Positions 8,131-17,462 of a stretch of DNA of 63,297 nt are shown in pieces. The notes under the pieces were generated by a model. That model made no database searches and was not told the DNA's origin. It worked only from the letters and a program-made list of their open reading frames with translations. The stretch lies in contig CAIYPF010000087.1 of NCBI GenBank assembly GCA_903928015.1, positions 1-63,297 of the forward strand, written 5' to 3'. The position numbers and the translations under genes are program-made. Source of the stretch: an uncultured Gammaproteobacteria bacterium (GTDB taxonomy: Bacteria > Pseudomonadota > Gammaproteobacteria > Pseudomonadales > UBA5518). How positions within the stretch are numbered: position 1 is the stretch's first letter; each line of letters begins with the position of its first letter.

Positions 8131-9878
8131 GGCTTGGGCTCCGGCGCGCCAAGCCGCTTGGTGGTCTCGCGCACGACGGGGCTGTCGGGGGTGCCTTGAA
8201 GGCCTTTCTTCCAGGCGGCCATGGCCTCGTCCTTGCGCCCCATTACCCAGAGGACCTCTCCCAGGTGCGCCGCCACTTCGTGGTCGGGGAAGCGTGCGAA
8301 GGCGTCCTGCAGGTAGCCCAGGGCTTTGTCGAGTTGCCCCATGCGGAAGTGTGCCCAGCCCATGCTGTCGAGGATGGCCGGGTCATCGGGTTTAAGCGCG
8401 AGCGCACGGCTGATCAGTTCCAGCGCCTCGGCGTGGCGGTCGCTGAGGTTGGTGAGCGAGTAGCCGAGCGCGTTCAGTGCAAGCGCGCTGTTCGGGTCCA
8501 TGCGGATGATCTCGCGCAGGTCGCGCTCCAGCGCGGGGATGTCGTGGCGCTTCTCTGCCACCATCGAGCGGGAGTACAGGAGCGCCTGATCTTCGGGGGC
8601 TGCGGCCAATGCCTCGGTTAGCACCTTCCAGGCGTCGTCGTATGCCTGATGCTCGACCAGCAACTCCGATTGCAGCAGCACGATGCGCGTGTCGTGCTCC
8701 GGCCAGCGCGAGCGGAAGCGCTGCAGTGCGGAGTCGAGCGCTTCGGCGCCCCCTTCCTTGAACTGCATGTTGCCCGCGCGCGTGATCGCCATCAGGAATG
8801 CCGGCGAGGGGTTCACCGCCAGATAGTGGTCCATGGCCGCGTCCGTCCGGCCCTCGCGCTCGTCGTCCTCGCCGAGGTAGACGTGTGCGGCGTCTTCCTG
8901 CCTGCCGGCGGCGAGCAGTGCCTCGAGTTCGGCGCGCATGCGCGAAAAGTCTTTTTTCTCGCGGAACACCAGCGCCAGCGAGAGCCGGACTTCCGCGTCG
9001 TCGGGGGCGTTCTGCAGCAGTATTCCGTACTGCTCGGCCGAGGCGTCGAGATCCGTCCCGGCGAGCATGCGGGCGTATTGGAGACGCAGGCGGTCGTTGC
9101 CGGGCTCTGCCTCGAGCGCGGCCTTGATGCGGGCGAGCGACTTGGAGGCTTCGCCACGGTTCTGGTAGACCTGTGCCTCGATCAGTACCGCCTGGTAATT
9201 GCCCGGTTCGTCCTTCAGAACGCGCCCGGTGAGCGCCAGTGCGGCGTCGTTGTCTCCCAGGCTCTGTGCCAGGACCGCGCGCGCCACCAGCACGTCGCTG
9301 CCGACCTCTTCGCCCAACTGTTCCAGCGATGCCAACAGCGCTTTGCGGTCGGTTTCGCCGGATTCCAGCGCGCTCGCGGCGATGGCGGTGAAATTGGCTC
9401 CGGCGCCCATGGCGTAGAGCGCCTGCATCTGGGTCATCGCATCCTGCAACCGGCCTGCGCGGGTGAGTTCGGTGGCGGCGGTGTAGCGCGCCTCCTGGCT
9501 GTCCGGTTCTGCTTCTGCCCAGATCAGGGAAGCCTCGAGGGTGGCTGCCGGGTTCTTCAGGTAACGGGCGATGCGGGTGGCCTGCGCGGCGATCCCCGGG
9601 TCGCGGGTGGCGCGCGCCTGACGGAGGTAGTTCTCGAGAGCAACGTCGACGTGCCCGCTTTTTGCCGAGAGTTCCGCCACCAGCAGAGGGTAGATCGCAT
9701 CATCCGGAAACGGCTTGTAGACGGGCTCGGGCGCGGGTGCCGGCGCGGCAGTCCCGGTGCTTTCGGAAGGCTCTGCCTCTTGCCCGCTTTCGGGCTGCGG
9801 CGCGCTCGCGCATCCCGCCAGCATCAGCAGGATGAGGCCTAAGCTGGCAAGGCGTGCGTAGCGCGAGGGCGTGTGCAT
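8127..9878 (-). CDS. TPR-repeat lipoprotein upstream of lolB
   Basis: The 583-residue protein has a lipoprotein signal peptide (LILLMLAGC, Cys23), then an Ala/Glu/Pro linker and many tetratricopeptide repeats to about residue 565. Repeat-like units include NYLRQARATRDPGIAAQA and LGYSLTNLSDRHAEALELI. It is a predicted periplasmic-facing scaffold anchored in a membrane. The same gene precedes lolB in Pseudomonas, and its biochemical role is unknown to me. It is the first gene of the leftward operon and is divergent from hemA. Confidence 0.85.
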   Translation of the reverse strand: MHTPSRYARLASLGLILLMLAGCASAPQPESGQEAEPSESTGTAAPAPAPEPVYKPFPDDAIYPLLVAELSAKSGHVDVALENYLRQARATRDPGIAAQATRIARYLKNPAATLEASLIWAEAEPDSQEARYTAATELTRAGRLQDAMTQMQALYAMGAGANFTAIAASALESGETDRKALLASLEQLGEEVGSDVLVARAVLAQSLGDNDAALALTGRVLKDEPGNYQAVLIEAQVYQNRGEASKSLARIKAALEAEPGNDRLRLQYARMLAGTDLDASAEQYGILLQNAPDDAEVRLSLALVFREKKDFSRMRAELEALLAAGRQEDAAHVYLGEDDEREGRTDAAMDHYLAVNPSPAFLMAITRAGNMQFKEGGAEALDSALQRFRSRWPEHDTRIVLLQSELLVEHQAYDDAWKVLTEALAAAPEDQALLYSRSMVAEKRHDIPALERDLREIIRMDPNSALALNALGYSLTNLSDRHAEALELISRALALKPDDPAILDSMGWAHFRMGQLDKALGYLQDAFARFPDHEVAAHLGEVLWVMGRKDEAMAAWKKGLQGTPDSPVVRETTKRLGAPEPKP

Positions 9879-9926
9879 CAGGGGGCGTGGAGCGGGGACC
9901 GCGCGGGTGCGACAGACCCCGGATTC

Positions 9927-9955
9927 TGCACAATCCAGCAGTGAATTGATACACT
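9927..9955 (+). promoter_or_regulatory. Predicted sigma-70 promoter for hemA
   Basis: TGCACA (9927-9932), a 17-base spacer and TACACT (9950-9955) resemble a -35/-10 pair in the 161-base divergent interval. The expected start is about 80 bases upstream of hemA. This is matched by eye and is moderate at best. Confidence 0.4.
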
Positions 9956-10039
9956 CCGGCCGCGTTATGACAGCCCAGCAACAGAGGTGCGCCAGTTGAT
10001 TCCGCCTACGGCGCCTCGCGTCGCCGGTCGCCCCTGTCC

Positions 10040-11317
10040 ATGAGTCTGCTTCTCGTCGGCTTGAACCACGAGACCGCTCCGGTCTCGGTGCGCGAGCGGG
10101 TCAGTTTCGCGCCCGAGCAGCTTCCCGAGGGGCTGCGCGCGGCCTGCACATTGCCCGGTATCTCCGAGGCCGTGATCCTCTCTACCTGCAACCGTACCGA
10201 GATCATCGTCGCCACCGGCGAAGACCCTGCCTGCGCTGCCGCCCTCGGGAAATGGCTCGAGGCATTCCGTGCTCTGTCTCCGGGCGAGCTTGCCGCCAAT
10301 CTCTACAGCCTCGAGGGCCCTGAGGCCATGCGCCATCTGGTGCGCGTGGCAAGCGGGCTCGACTCGCTGGTCATGGGCGAGCCGCAGATCCTCGGCCAGT
10401 TCAAGACCGCCGTCGGCGAGGCCCGGCGTGCGGGTACGGTAGGCAGCGAACTCGGGCGCACGATGGAACAGGTGCTCGCGCTCGCCAAGCGCGTGCGCAC
10501 CGACTCCGGGATCGGGCAGAACCCGGTATCTGTGGCTTTTGCCGCGGTGCGGCTCGCGCGGCACATCTTCGATGATTTCTCCCAGACCACCGCGCTGCTG
10601 ATAGGCGCCGGCGAGATGATCGGGTTGGTCGCCAGGCATCTGAAAGAGGCCGGTGTGCCGCGATTGATCATCGCCAACCGCACCGTCGCGCGTGCCGAGC
10701 AGGTCGCGGCAGAGCACGGCGGCGAGGCCATCGCGCTCGCGCAGATCCCGGAGCACCTTGCCCGGGCCGACATCGTCGTGAGCTGCACTGCCTCGCAGTT
10801 GCCCGTACTCGGCAAGGGCGCCGTGGAGCAGGCGTTGCGCGTACGCCGCCGCAAGCCGATGTTCATGGTCGACATCGCGGTCCCGCGCGACATCGAGCCG
10901 CAGGTGTCGGAGCTGCGTGACGTCTACCTCTACAGCGTCGACGACCTCAGGCAGATCATCGACGACAACCTCCGCGCCCGCGAGCAGGCTGCCGGTAAAG
11001 CCGAGATCATCGTTGCCGAAGGCGTTGAAGGCTGGCTGCGCGGGCAGCGTGGCCTCGACGCCGTGGGCACACTGCGCGATTACCGCAGCCAGGCCGAGCG
11101 CCTGCGCGATCAGGAACTCGAGCGCGCGCTGAAATCCCTGCGCACCGGAGCCGATCCGGAGGAGGTGCTGACGCAGTTCGGGCGCAACCTCACGAACAAG
11201 CTCGTCCACGGCCCCAGCATCGAATTGCGTCGGGCGGGAGAGGAAGGGCGCCACGAACTCCTCGACTGGGCGCGCAGGCTGCTCGGGCTCGGGCACCACG
11301 GAGACGATACCCCGTGA
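10040..11317 (+). CDS. hemA: Glutamyl-tRNA reductase
   Basis: The 425-residue enzyme reduces Glu-tRNA to glutamate-1-semialdehyde, the first committed step of C5-pathway tetrapyrrole synthesis. It shows [14 protein letters not shown] at the N-terminus, the catalytic Cys in LSTCNRTE (about residue 50), the [18 protein letters not shown] block (about 110), a Rossmann motif LIGAGEM, and the C-terminal dimerisation helix region. It overlaps prfA by four bases, the standard hemA-prfA arrangement. Confidence 0.98.
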   Translation: MSLLLVGLNHETAPVSVRERVSFAPEQLPEGLRAACTLPGISEAVILSTCNRTEIIVATGEDPACAAALGKWLEAFRALSPGELAANLYSLEGPEAMRHLVRVASGLDSLVMGEPQILGQFKTAVGEARRAGTVGSELGRTMEQVLALAKRVRTDSGIGQNPVSVAFAAVRLARHIFDDFSQTTALLIGAGEMIGLVARHLKEAGVPRLIIANRTVARAEQVAAEHGGEAIALAQIPEHLARADIVVSCTASQLPVLGKGAVEQALRVRRRKPMFMVDIAVPRDIEPQVSELRDVYLYSVDDLRQIIDDNLRAREQAAGKAEIIVAEGVEGWLRGQRGLDAVGTLRDYRSQAERLRDQELERALKSLRTGADPEEVLTQFGRNLTNKLVHGPSIELRRAGEEGRHELLDWARRLLGLGHHGDDTP

Positions 11318-12399
11318 TCAAGGCTTCCCTGGCTTCCAAGCTGCAGCAACTCTGCGAGCGTCACGAGGAGCTCTCGGCCCTGCTTGGCGAGGCCGAGGTC
11401 ATCACCGACCAGACCCGCTTCCGCGCTTTCAGTCGCGAGTACGCCGAAATCGAGCCGGTTGTGCACGCCTATGAGCGTTACTGCCGGGTGCTCGAGGACA
11501 TCGCGGGGGCCGAGGCGCTGCTGCGCGATGCCGATCCCGAGATGCGCGATCTCGCGCAGGAGGAATTCGACGCGGCGCGCACGAGCAGTGAGGCGCTGGA
11601 ATCGGAGCTGCAACTCCTCCTGCTCCCGAAGGATCCGCGTGACGGCGCCAACGTGTTTCTCGAAGTGCGTGCCGGCACCGGTGGCGACGAGGCCGCGATC
11701 TTCGCGGGCGATCTGTTCCGCATGTATTCCCGCTATGCCGATGCGCGCGGCTGGCAGGTCGAGGTGCTCAGTCAGCGGCCCGGCGAGCACGGCGGCTTCA
11801 AGGAGATCATCGCGAGCGTCGCCGGGCGCGATGTCTTCAGCCGTTTCAAGTTCGAGTCCGGCGTCCACCGCGTGCAGCGCGTACCCGACACCGAGGCGCA
11901 GGGGCGCATCCACACCTCGGCCTGCACCGTGGCGATCCTGCCCGAGGTCGCCGAGATCGAGGAGGTGGAGATCAACAAGTCAGATCTTCGCGTCGACACC
12001 TACCGCGCGAGCGGCGCCGGCGGGCAGCACGTGAACCGCACCGATTCCGCGGTGCGCATCACGCACATCCCGAGCGGCATCGTGGTCGAGTGCCAGGACG
12101 AGCGCTCGCAGCACAAGAACCGCGCGCGCGCCATGTCCCTGCTTGCGTCCAAGCTCTTGAGCCAGGCGCAGGACGCCCAGCAGGCGCAGCAAGCGAGCGA
12201 GCGCAAGTTGCAGGTCGGCAGCGGAGACCGCTCCGAACGCATCCGGACCTACAACTTTCCGCAGGGCCGGGTGACGGACCACCGCGTGAACCTCACGCTC
12301 TACCGCCTGCCCGAAATCGTCGAGGGCGATCTCGACTGCGTGATCGATCCCCTCGTCCACGAGTATCAGGCCGACCAGCTCGCGGCCCTCGGCGAATGA
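11314..12399 (+). CDS. prfA: Peptide chain release factor 1
   Basis: The 361-residue factor reads UAA/UAG and triggers peptide release. The GGQ motif is in [16 protein letters not shown] (about residue 235) and the PxT codon-recognition tripeptide appears as PDT in [10 protein letters not shown]. It is the substrate of the methyltransferase encoded by the next, overlapping gene. Confidence 0.98.
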   Translation: MIKASLASKLQQLCERHEELSALLGEAEVITDQTRFRAFSREYAEIEPVVHAYERYCRVLEDIAGAEALLRDADPEMRDLAQEEFDAARTSSEALESELQLLLLPKDPRDGANVFLEVRAGTGGDEAAIFAGDLFRMYSRYADARGWQVEVLSQRPGEHGGFKEIIASVAGRDVFSRFKFESGVHRVQRVPDTEAQGRIHTSACTVAILPEVAEIEEVEINKSDLRVDTYRASGAGGQHVNRTDSAVRITHIPSGIVVECQDERSQHKNRARAMSLLASKLLSQAQDAQQAQQASERKLQVGSGDRSERIRTYNFPQGRVTDHRVNLTLYRLPEIVEGDLDCVIDPLVHEYQADQLAALGE

Positions 12400-13304
12400 G
12401 CGAGGCAGCGCGCATGACGCAGCCTGCTACTCCCCTGACGGTTGGCGCCGCGCTGGAGCAGGGAGCAGCCGGCTTGCCCGGTGATTCGCCCCGGCTCGAT
12501 GCGCAATTGCTGCTCGCGCAGGCGCTGGGACGCACGCGCGCATGGCTGTTGGCGCATGCCGATGATCCCCTGCCCGCGCAATCGCGTGACGCCTATGCAG
12601 CACTGATTGCACGTCGCGCCGCGGGTGAGCCAGTGGCTTACATTCTCGGTCGCGCGGCATTCTGGACCCTCGATCTGGAGGTGAGCCCGGCCACGCTGGT
12701 GCCGCGCCCCGATACGGAAACCCTCGTCGAGCAGGTCCTTTCCCGTTTGCCGGAGACGCCTGCGCGTGTGCTCGATCTCGGTACCGGAAGCGGCGCCATC
12801 GCGCTCGCGCTGGCGCAGGAGCGGCCACGCTGGGAGTTGCTGGGCGTGGACATCGACCCGGCCGCGGTTGCAATGGCTGCCCGCAACGCGGCGCGCAACG
12901 GCGTCACCAACGCCCGTTTCGTGGCGGGTGACTGGTACGGACCGGTTTGCGGAATGCGCTTCGGTCTCATCGTCTCGAACCCGCCCTACATACGCTCGGA
13001 TGACCCCTGCCTGCAGGGGCCGGGCCTGAGCCACGAGCCGCTTGCCGCGCTCGCTTCGGGTGAGTCCGGCCTCGATGCCCTGAGAACGGTGATCGCTGGC
13101 GCGCCCGGGCACCTTCTGCCGGGCGGCCTGCTCGCCTGCGAGCACGGCGCGGAGCAGGGCCCCGATGTGCGTGCGCTGTTCGTGTCGGCGGGCTTCAGCG
13201 ATGCCTGCACCTGGCATGATCTGGAAGGACGTGAACGAGTGACTGCGGGCTGGCTGCGAGAACCCTCCGTCGCCTCCCTTGACGAGGCATCGGCCAATGG
13301 ATGA
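12396..13304 (+). CDS. prmC: Release-factor glutamine methyltransferase PrmC (HemK)
   Basis: It methylates the GGQ glutamine of RF1/RF2 using SAM. The frame from ATG 12396 (ATGA overlap with prfA) encodes 302 residues with an N-terminal helical domain, the SAM motif [15 protein letters not shown] (about residue 125) and the catalytic NPPY in SNPPYIR (about 195). A second Met at 12414 is possible. The larger open frame upstream is out-of-frame prfA sequence. Confidence 0.96.
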   Translation: MSEAARMTQPATPLTVGAALEQGAAGLPGDSPRLDAQLLLAQALGRTRAWLLAHADDPLPAQSRDAYAALIARRAAGEPVAYILGRAAFWTLDLEVSPATLVPRPDTETLVEQVLSRLPETPARVLDLGTGSGAIALALAQERPRWELLGVDIDPAAVAMAARNAARNGVTNARFVAGDWYGPVCGMRFGLIVSNPPYIRSDDPCLQGPGLSHEPLAALASGESGLDALRTVIAGAPGHLLPGGLLACEHGAEQGPDVRALFVSAGFSDACTWHDLEGRERVTAGWLREPSVASLDEASANG

Positions 13305-14037
13305 CACCGAACTCCTGCGTTACAGCCGCCACATCCTCCTGCCGCGCATCGATGTCGACGGTCAGCAGCGCCTGCGCGATGCCTGCGTGCTGGTGGTGGG
13401 GCTTGGAGGTCTGGGCTCGCCGGCGGCGATGTATCTCGCGACCAGTGGCGTCGGTCGCTTGCTGTTGGCGGATGCCGACCATGTGGAACTGTCCAACCTG
13501 CCCCGCCAGCCGCTCCACGATGAATCCCGCATCGGCTGGAACAAGGCTGTTTCCGCCGCCGCCGCCCTCTGTGCGCTGAACGCCGGCGTGGTGGTGGAGG
13601 CGCTGGAGCAGCGGCTTGATGCGGCTTCCTTGCCCGCCTTGCTGGCGCGCGTGGATCTGGTGCTCGACTGCAGCGACAACTACGCCACGCGCTACGCCGT
13701 CAATGCAGCCTGCATCAGTGCCGGCAAGGCGCTTGTCAGTGGTGCGGCGCTGGGTTGGGAGGGACAGCTGTCGGTCTTCGATCCCGCCCGCGGCGGCCCG
13801 TGCTACGCCTGCCTGTATCCGGTGCAGTCCGCGCGCGAGGAGCGTGCCTGCGCAGTGAACGGCGTGGCAGCACCTGTGGTGGGCACCATCGGCGTGTTGC
13901 AGGCACTGGAGGCGGTGAAGCTCATCACCGGTGCCGGATCCGCGCTGCGCGGTGAATTGCTGGTGTTCGACGGACTGGAATCGGATTTCCACCGTTTGAA
14001 GATTCCCCGCCGGCCGGATTGCCCTGCCTGCGGTTGA
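13297..14037 (+). CDS. moeB: MoeB/ThiF-family adenylating enzyme
   Basis: The 246-residue E1-like protein starts [16 protein letters not shown]. It has the nucleotide-binding GLGGLGSPAAMYLATSGVG, the DADHVELSNLPRQ switch and two CxxC pairs (CYAC and the C-terminal CPAC) that bind zinc. MoeB adenylates MoaD and ThiF adenylates ThiS. Its place after hemA-prfA-prmC is that of moeB in Pseudomonas, so MoeB is preferred. ATG 13297 overlaps the prmC end. Confidence 0.88.
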   Translation: MDDTELLRYSRHILLPRIDVDGQQRLRDACVLVVGLGGLGSPAAMYLATSGVGRLLLADADHVELSNLPRQPLHDESRIGWNKAVSAAAALCALNAGVVVEALEQRLDAASLPALLARVDLVLDCSDNYATRYAVNAACISAGKALVSGAALGWEGQLSVFDPARGGPCYACLYPVQSAREERACAVNGVAAPVVGTIGVLQALEAVKLITGAGSALRGELLVFDGLESDFHRLKIPRRPDCPACG

Positions 14038-14050
14038 GCGCAGGTCGGAC

Positions 14051-14233
14051 TCAGGAATCGTCGTCGCCGGGGAAGTCCACGCCTTCGCTGCTGCCGGTAA
14101 TCACGTTTTTCTCTTCGGCCCATCCGATGAAGTCCGCGTCCTTGCAGCGCCCCGAGCAGAAGGGGCGGAAAGGGTTGGACTCCGACCATTCGACTTTCCT
14201 GCCGCAACCCGGGCAATCCACGGTGAATGTCAT
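14051..14233 (-). CDS. yacG: DNA gyrase inhibitor / zinc protein YacG
   Basis: The 60-residue protein starts MTFTVDCPGCGRKVEW and has the four-cysteine zinc site CPGC...FCSGRC followed by an acidic C-terminus (FPGDDDS). YacG proteins bind gyrase. It follows coaE by 4 bases, part of the widespread pilB-pilC-pilD-coaE-yacG order. The 77-codon frame from 14284 runs back into coaE and was not used. Confidence 0.95.
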   Translation of the reverse strand: MTFTVDCPGCGRKVEWSESNPFRPFCSGRCKDADFIGWAEEKNVITGSSEGVDFPGDDDS

Positions 14234-14237
14234 GGGT

Positions 14238-14873
14238 TCAGTCCTCAACAATCGTTTGCTGCGAGCGCGCGAACTCCGCGGCAAGCCCGAGGTAGCGCCT
14301 GTGCAGTGCGTCCACGCCGGCGTGGAGTTCGGCCAGGCTGCCTTCGTTCCGGATCAGGTCGTCGGCGCGTGCAAGCCTTTCTTTCCTCCCGATCTGCGCT
14401 GCGATGATGGCGCGCACCTGCTGCTCGCTGTTGGAGTCGCGGGCCATGGTGCGCGAGAGCTGGGTGCTTTCCTCGACATCGACCACCAGCACGCGGTTGG
14501 CGAGCGTGTCCTGCCTCGCTTCGAGCAGCAGGGGCGAGACCAGCAGCGCGTAGGGGCTGGTGGCCTCCTGAAGCCCGCGGAAGATCTCGATCGCGATGCG
14601 CGGGTGAAGCAGTGTCTCGAGCCACTGCCGCTCGGCGGGATCGGCGAAGATCCGCTGGCGCAATTGCGCACGGTCGAGGGCGCCGCCGGCGTCCAGGATG
14701 CCCGCCCCGAAGTGCTCCGCGATCGCGGCCAGCGCGGGCTGCCCCGGCTGCACCACTGTGCGTGATGCCTGGTCGGCATCAACCACGGCAATACCAAGTT
14801 CCTCGAAGCGTGCCGAGACAGCGCTCTTGCCGCTGCCTATGCCTCCCGTCAGCCCTACCACGAATGTCTTCAT
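14238..14873 (-). CDS. coaE: Dephospho-CoA kinase
   Basis: The 211-residue P-loop kinase performs the last step of coenzyme A synthesis. It shows GLTGGIGSGKS at residues 7-17, VVDADQASR, and LLLEARQDTLANRVLVVDV. In most relatives coaE directly follows pilD. Here a 7.1-kb plus-strand sugar operon separates them. Confidence 0.97.
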   Translation of the reverse strand: MKTFVVGLTGGIGSGKSAVSARFEELGIAVVDADQASRTVVQPGQPALAAIAEHFGAGILDAGGALDRAQLRQRIFADPAERQWLETLLHPRIAIEIFRGLQEATSPYALLVSPLLLEARQDTLANRVLVVDVEESTQLSRTMARDSNSEQQVRAIIAAQIGRKERLARADDLIRNEGSLAELHAGVDALHRRYLGLAAEFARSQQTIVED

Positions 14874-15021
14874 TCCCTGAATGCCTCTGGATTGTCGCGC
14901 GAGCGGCCCATTCTAATCGTGCCTTGCAGGGCGGCGAAGCCTCTGTTTGCGCGCTCATCCTTCGTAAGCGACACTTCGCGGGTCCTTGCGCACGGTGAGG
15001 TGCAGGCAAAGAGGCGAGCGC

Positions 15022-15966
15022 ATGGCCGGTAGCGGAAAACGGGTATTGGTGACGGGTGGCGCGGGCTTCATAGGTTCGCATCTGTGCCGGCGCCTGCTCG
15101 ATCGCGGCGACGAGGTCCTCTGCGTCGACAACTTCTACACGGGGCGTCGGGAGAACATCCGGGATCTGGTCCCACACCCGCTCTTCGAGGTGCTGCGCCA
15201 CGACATCACCTTCCCGCTCTACGTCGAAGTCGACCAGATCTACAATCTCGCCTGTCCTGCCTCGCCGAAGCACTACCAGTTCGATCCGGTGCAGACCACC
15301 AAGACCTCCGTGCACGGTGCGATCAACATGCTCGGCCTCGCCAAGCGGTTGCGCGCGCCGATACTCCAGGCATCCACCTCCGAGGTCTACGGCGATCCCG
15401 AGGTGCACCCGCAGCCCGAGAGTTACTGGGGGCGCGTGAACCCCGTTGGTCCCCGCAGTTGCTACGACGAGGGCAAGCGCTGCGCCGAGACGCTGTTCTT
15501 CGACTATCACCGCCAGCATGGACTGGCGGTGCGCGTGGCGCGCATCTTCAACACCTACGGGCCCGGCATGCAGCCCGACGACGGCCGCGTCGTGAGCAAT
15601 TTCATCGTGCAGGCGCTGCGGGGCGAGGACATCACCATCTTCGGCGACGGCATGCAGACGCGCTCGTTCTGTTTCGTTGACGACATGGTCGATGCACTGA
15701 TGCGGCTGATGGACAACCGGGAAAACAGCCCCGGTCCTGTGAACCTCGGCAACCCGCAGGAGTGCTCGATCGGCGATATCGCCGCGCTTGTCCTGAAGCT
15801 CACGGCATCGCGTTCGCAACTCGTATTCCGCCCGTTGCCCGCGGACGATCCCCGCCAGCGCCGGCCGGACATCAGCGAAGCGCGCCGCCTGCTCGGCTGG
15901 GAGCCATCCACCGCGCTCGAGGACGGCCTGCAGCGCACCATCGCGTATTTCGGGAGCACGCTGTGA
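15022..15966 (+). CDS. UDP-glucuronate decarboxylase (UXS-type SDR)
   Basis: The 314-residue extended SDR converts UDP-GlcA to UDP-xylose in this family. Features are [10 protein letters not shown] (NAD site), [11 protein letters not shown], the decarboxylase-type block around [20 protein letters not shown], and the catalytic YDEGK. ATG 15022 is preceded by GAGG, so a start 12 codons upstream was rejected. It is the first gene of a seven-gene operon and supplies a nucleotide sugar, probably UDP-Xyl or its 4-keto intermediate. Confidence 0.9.
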   Translation: MAGSGKRVLVTGGAGFIGSHLCRRLLDRGDEVLCVDNFYTGRRENIRDLVPHPLFEVLRHDITFPLYVEVDQIYNLACPASPKHYQFDPVQTTKTSVHGAINMLGLAKRLRAPILQASTSEVYGDPEVHPQPESYWGRVNPVGPRSCYDEGKRCAETLFFDYHRQHGLAVRVARIFNTYGPGMQPDDGRVVSNFIVQALRGEDITIFGDGMQTRSFCFVDDMVDALMRLMDNRENSPGPVNLGNPQECSIGDIAALVLKLTASRSQLVFRPLPADDPRQRRPDISEARRLLGWEPSTALEDGLQRTIAYFGSTL

Positions 15967-16652
15967 AGCTGAGCATCGTCATTCCCTGCTACAACGAACG
16001 CGGCACCATCGAGGCCGTCATCGATGCCGTGCGCGCGGCGCCCGGTGGGGAGAAAGAGATCATCGTGGTCGACGACTGTTCGCGCGACGGCAGCGGTGAA
16101 CTCCTCGAGGGACCGCTGCGCGCCAAGGTCGACTGCGTGTTGCGCCACCCGGTTAACCGCGGCAAGGGTGCGGCGCTGCGCACGGGCATCGCGCAGGCAA
16201 CGGGCGACATCGTCATCATCCAGGACGCGGATCTCGAGTACGACCCGCAGCAGTACCCCGTGCTGATCGAGCCCATCCTGCAGGGGAAGGCGGACGTGGT
16301 GTACGGCTCGCGTTTCCTCGGCGCAGGCCCGCACCGTGTGCTCTATTTCTGGCACCGGGTGGGCAACGGTTTTCTCACGCTCGTGTCGAACATGTTCACC
16401 AACCTGAACCTCACGGACATGGAGACCTGCTACAAGGTCTTCCGCCGCGAGATCATCCAGTCGTTGCGCATCGAGGAAGACCGTTTCGGCTTCGAGCCGG
16501 AGATCACGGCCAAGATCGCGAAGCTGCGCTGCCGTATCTTCGAGGTGGGCATTTCGTATTACGGCCGCACCTACGAAGAGGGCAAGAAGATCGGCTGGAA
16601 AGACGGCGTGCGTGCGCTGTGGTGCATCCTCCGGTACAACCTCCGTGCCTGA
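15963..16652 (+). CDS. GT2 glycosyltransferase, DPM1-like
   Basis: The 229-residue protein from GTG 15963 (GTGA overlap with the UXS stop) begins [17 protein letters not shown] and has [17 protein letters not shown] and GSRF. This is the soluble dolichol-phosphate-mannose-synthase pattern without C-terminal membrane helices. Such enzymes load one sugar onto polyprenyl phosphate, the donor used by GT-C membrane transferases like those encoded downstream. The sugar is not predictable. Confidence 0.88.
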   Translation: MKLSIVIPCYNERGTIEAVIDAVRAAPGGEKEIIVVDDCSRDGSGELLEGPLRAKVDCVLRHPVNRGKGAALRTGIAQATGDIVIIQDADLEYDPQQYPVLIEPILQGKADVVYGSRFLGAGPHRVLYFWHRVGNGFLTLVSNMFTNLNLTDMETCYKVFRREIIQSLRIEEDRFGFEPEITAKIAKLRCRIFEVGISYYGRTYEEGKKIGWKDGVRALWCILRYNLRA

Positions 16653-16715
16653 GCTTGCAGCCGGGCGCAGGGGCTATGATTGCGCCACACAGATGTCTGA
16701 CTCCGGGGCCCTCTC

Positions 16716-17462
16716 GTGCTGAATGGCAAGAAGATCGTCGTCGTGATGCCCGCCTACAACGCGGAGCGTACGCTGCGCCGGACGCTGGACGAAGTGCCCC
16801 GTGACGTGGTCGACGAGGTGATCCTCGTCGATGACTGCAGCAGCGATCGTACCGGGGAGCTCGCGCATTCGCTCGGCCTGCGCACCATCCGGCACGAACG
16901 CAACCGCGGTTATGGCGGCAACCAGAAGACCTGCTACGCAGCGGCGCTCGACGCCGGAGCCGACGTGGTCGTGATGCTGCACCCGGATTACCAGTACACG
17001 CCGCGGCTGCTGACGGCGATGGCTGCGATGATCACGAGCGGGCAGTACGACGCCGTGCTTGCTTCGCGCATCCTCGGACGGGGAGCGCTGGAGGGTGGCA
17101 TGCCGCTCTACAAGTACCTCGCCAACCGGCTGCTCACGCTGGCCGAGAACCTGCTCCTCGGATACAAGTTCACCGAGTACCACACGGGCTATCGCGCCTG
17201 GAGCCGCGAGCTGCTGCAGCGCCTGCCGCTCGAGCGCAATTCCGACGACTTCGTCTTCGACAACCAGATGCTCGTGCAGGCCTGCCATTTCGGTTTCAGG
17301 ATCGGCGAGATCTCCTGCCCCACACGGTATTTCGCCGAAGCGTCCTCGATCAGCTTCAGACGCAGCGTGCGCTACGGCTTCGGTGTGCTCGGCGCGGCCA
17401 TCCGCTACCGTCTCCACCACTGGGGAATCCTCGCCTACCCGCTGCTCGCTCCGCTCGAATGA
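16716..17462 (+). CDS. GT2 glycosyltransferase, DPM1-like
   Basis: The 248-residue protein from GTG 16716 has KIVVVMPAYNAERTLR, VDDCSSDRT and a metal site degenerated to HPDYQY in place of DAD. It ends in a hydrophobic RYGFGVLGAAIRYRL stretch that could touch the membrane. It overlaps the TMTC-like gene by four bases. It is distinct from the preceding DPM-like enzyme and may act as a polyprenyl-phosphate glycosyltransferase. Confidence 0.82.
   Translation: MLNGKKIVVVMPAYNAERTLRRTLDEVPRDVVDEVILVDDCSSDRTGELAHSLGLRTIRHERNRGYGGNQKTCYAAALDAGADVVVMLHPDYQYTPRLLTAMAAMITSGQYDAVLASRILGRGALEGGMPLYKYLANRLLTLAENLLLGYKFTEYHTGYRAWSRELLQRLPLERNSDDFVFDNQMLVQACHFGFRIGEISCPTRYFAEASSISFRRSVRYGFGVLGAAIRYRLHHWGILAYPLLAPLE

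Noticed and set aside
8649-9842. 397-codon plus-strand open frame
   Set aside because: Antisense to the TPR lipoprotein gene; no domain pattern.
9965-11299. 444-codon minus-strand open frame
   Set aside because: Antisense to hemA over its full length.
16653-16715. Internal promoter TTGCAG...TATGAT before the second GT2 gene
   Set aside because: The spacer is only 14 bases, too short for a credible sigma-70 promoter.
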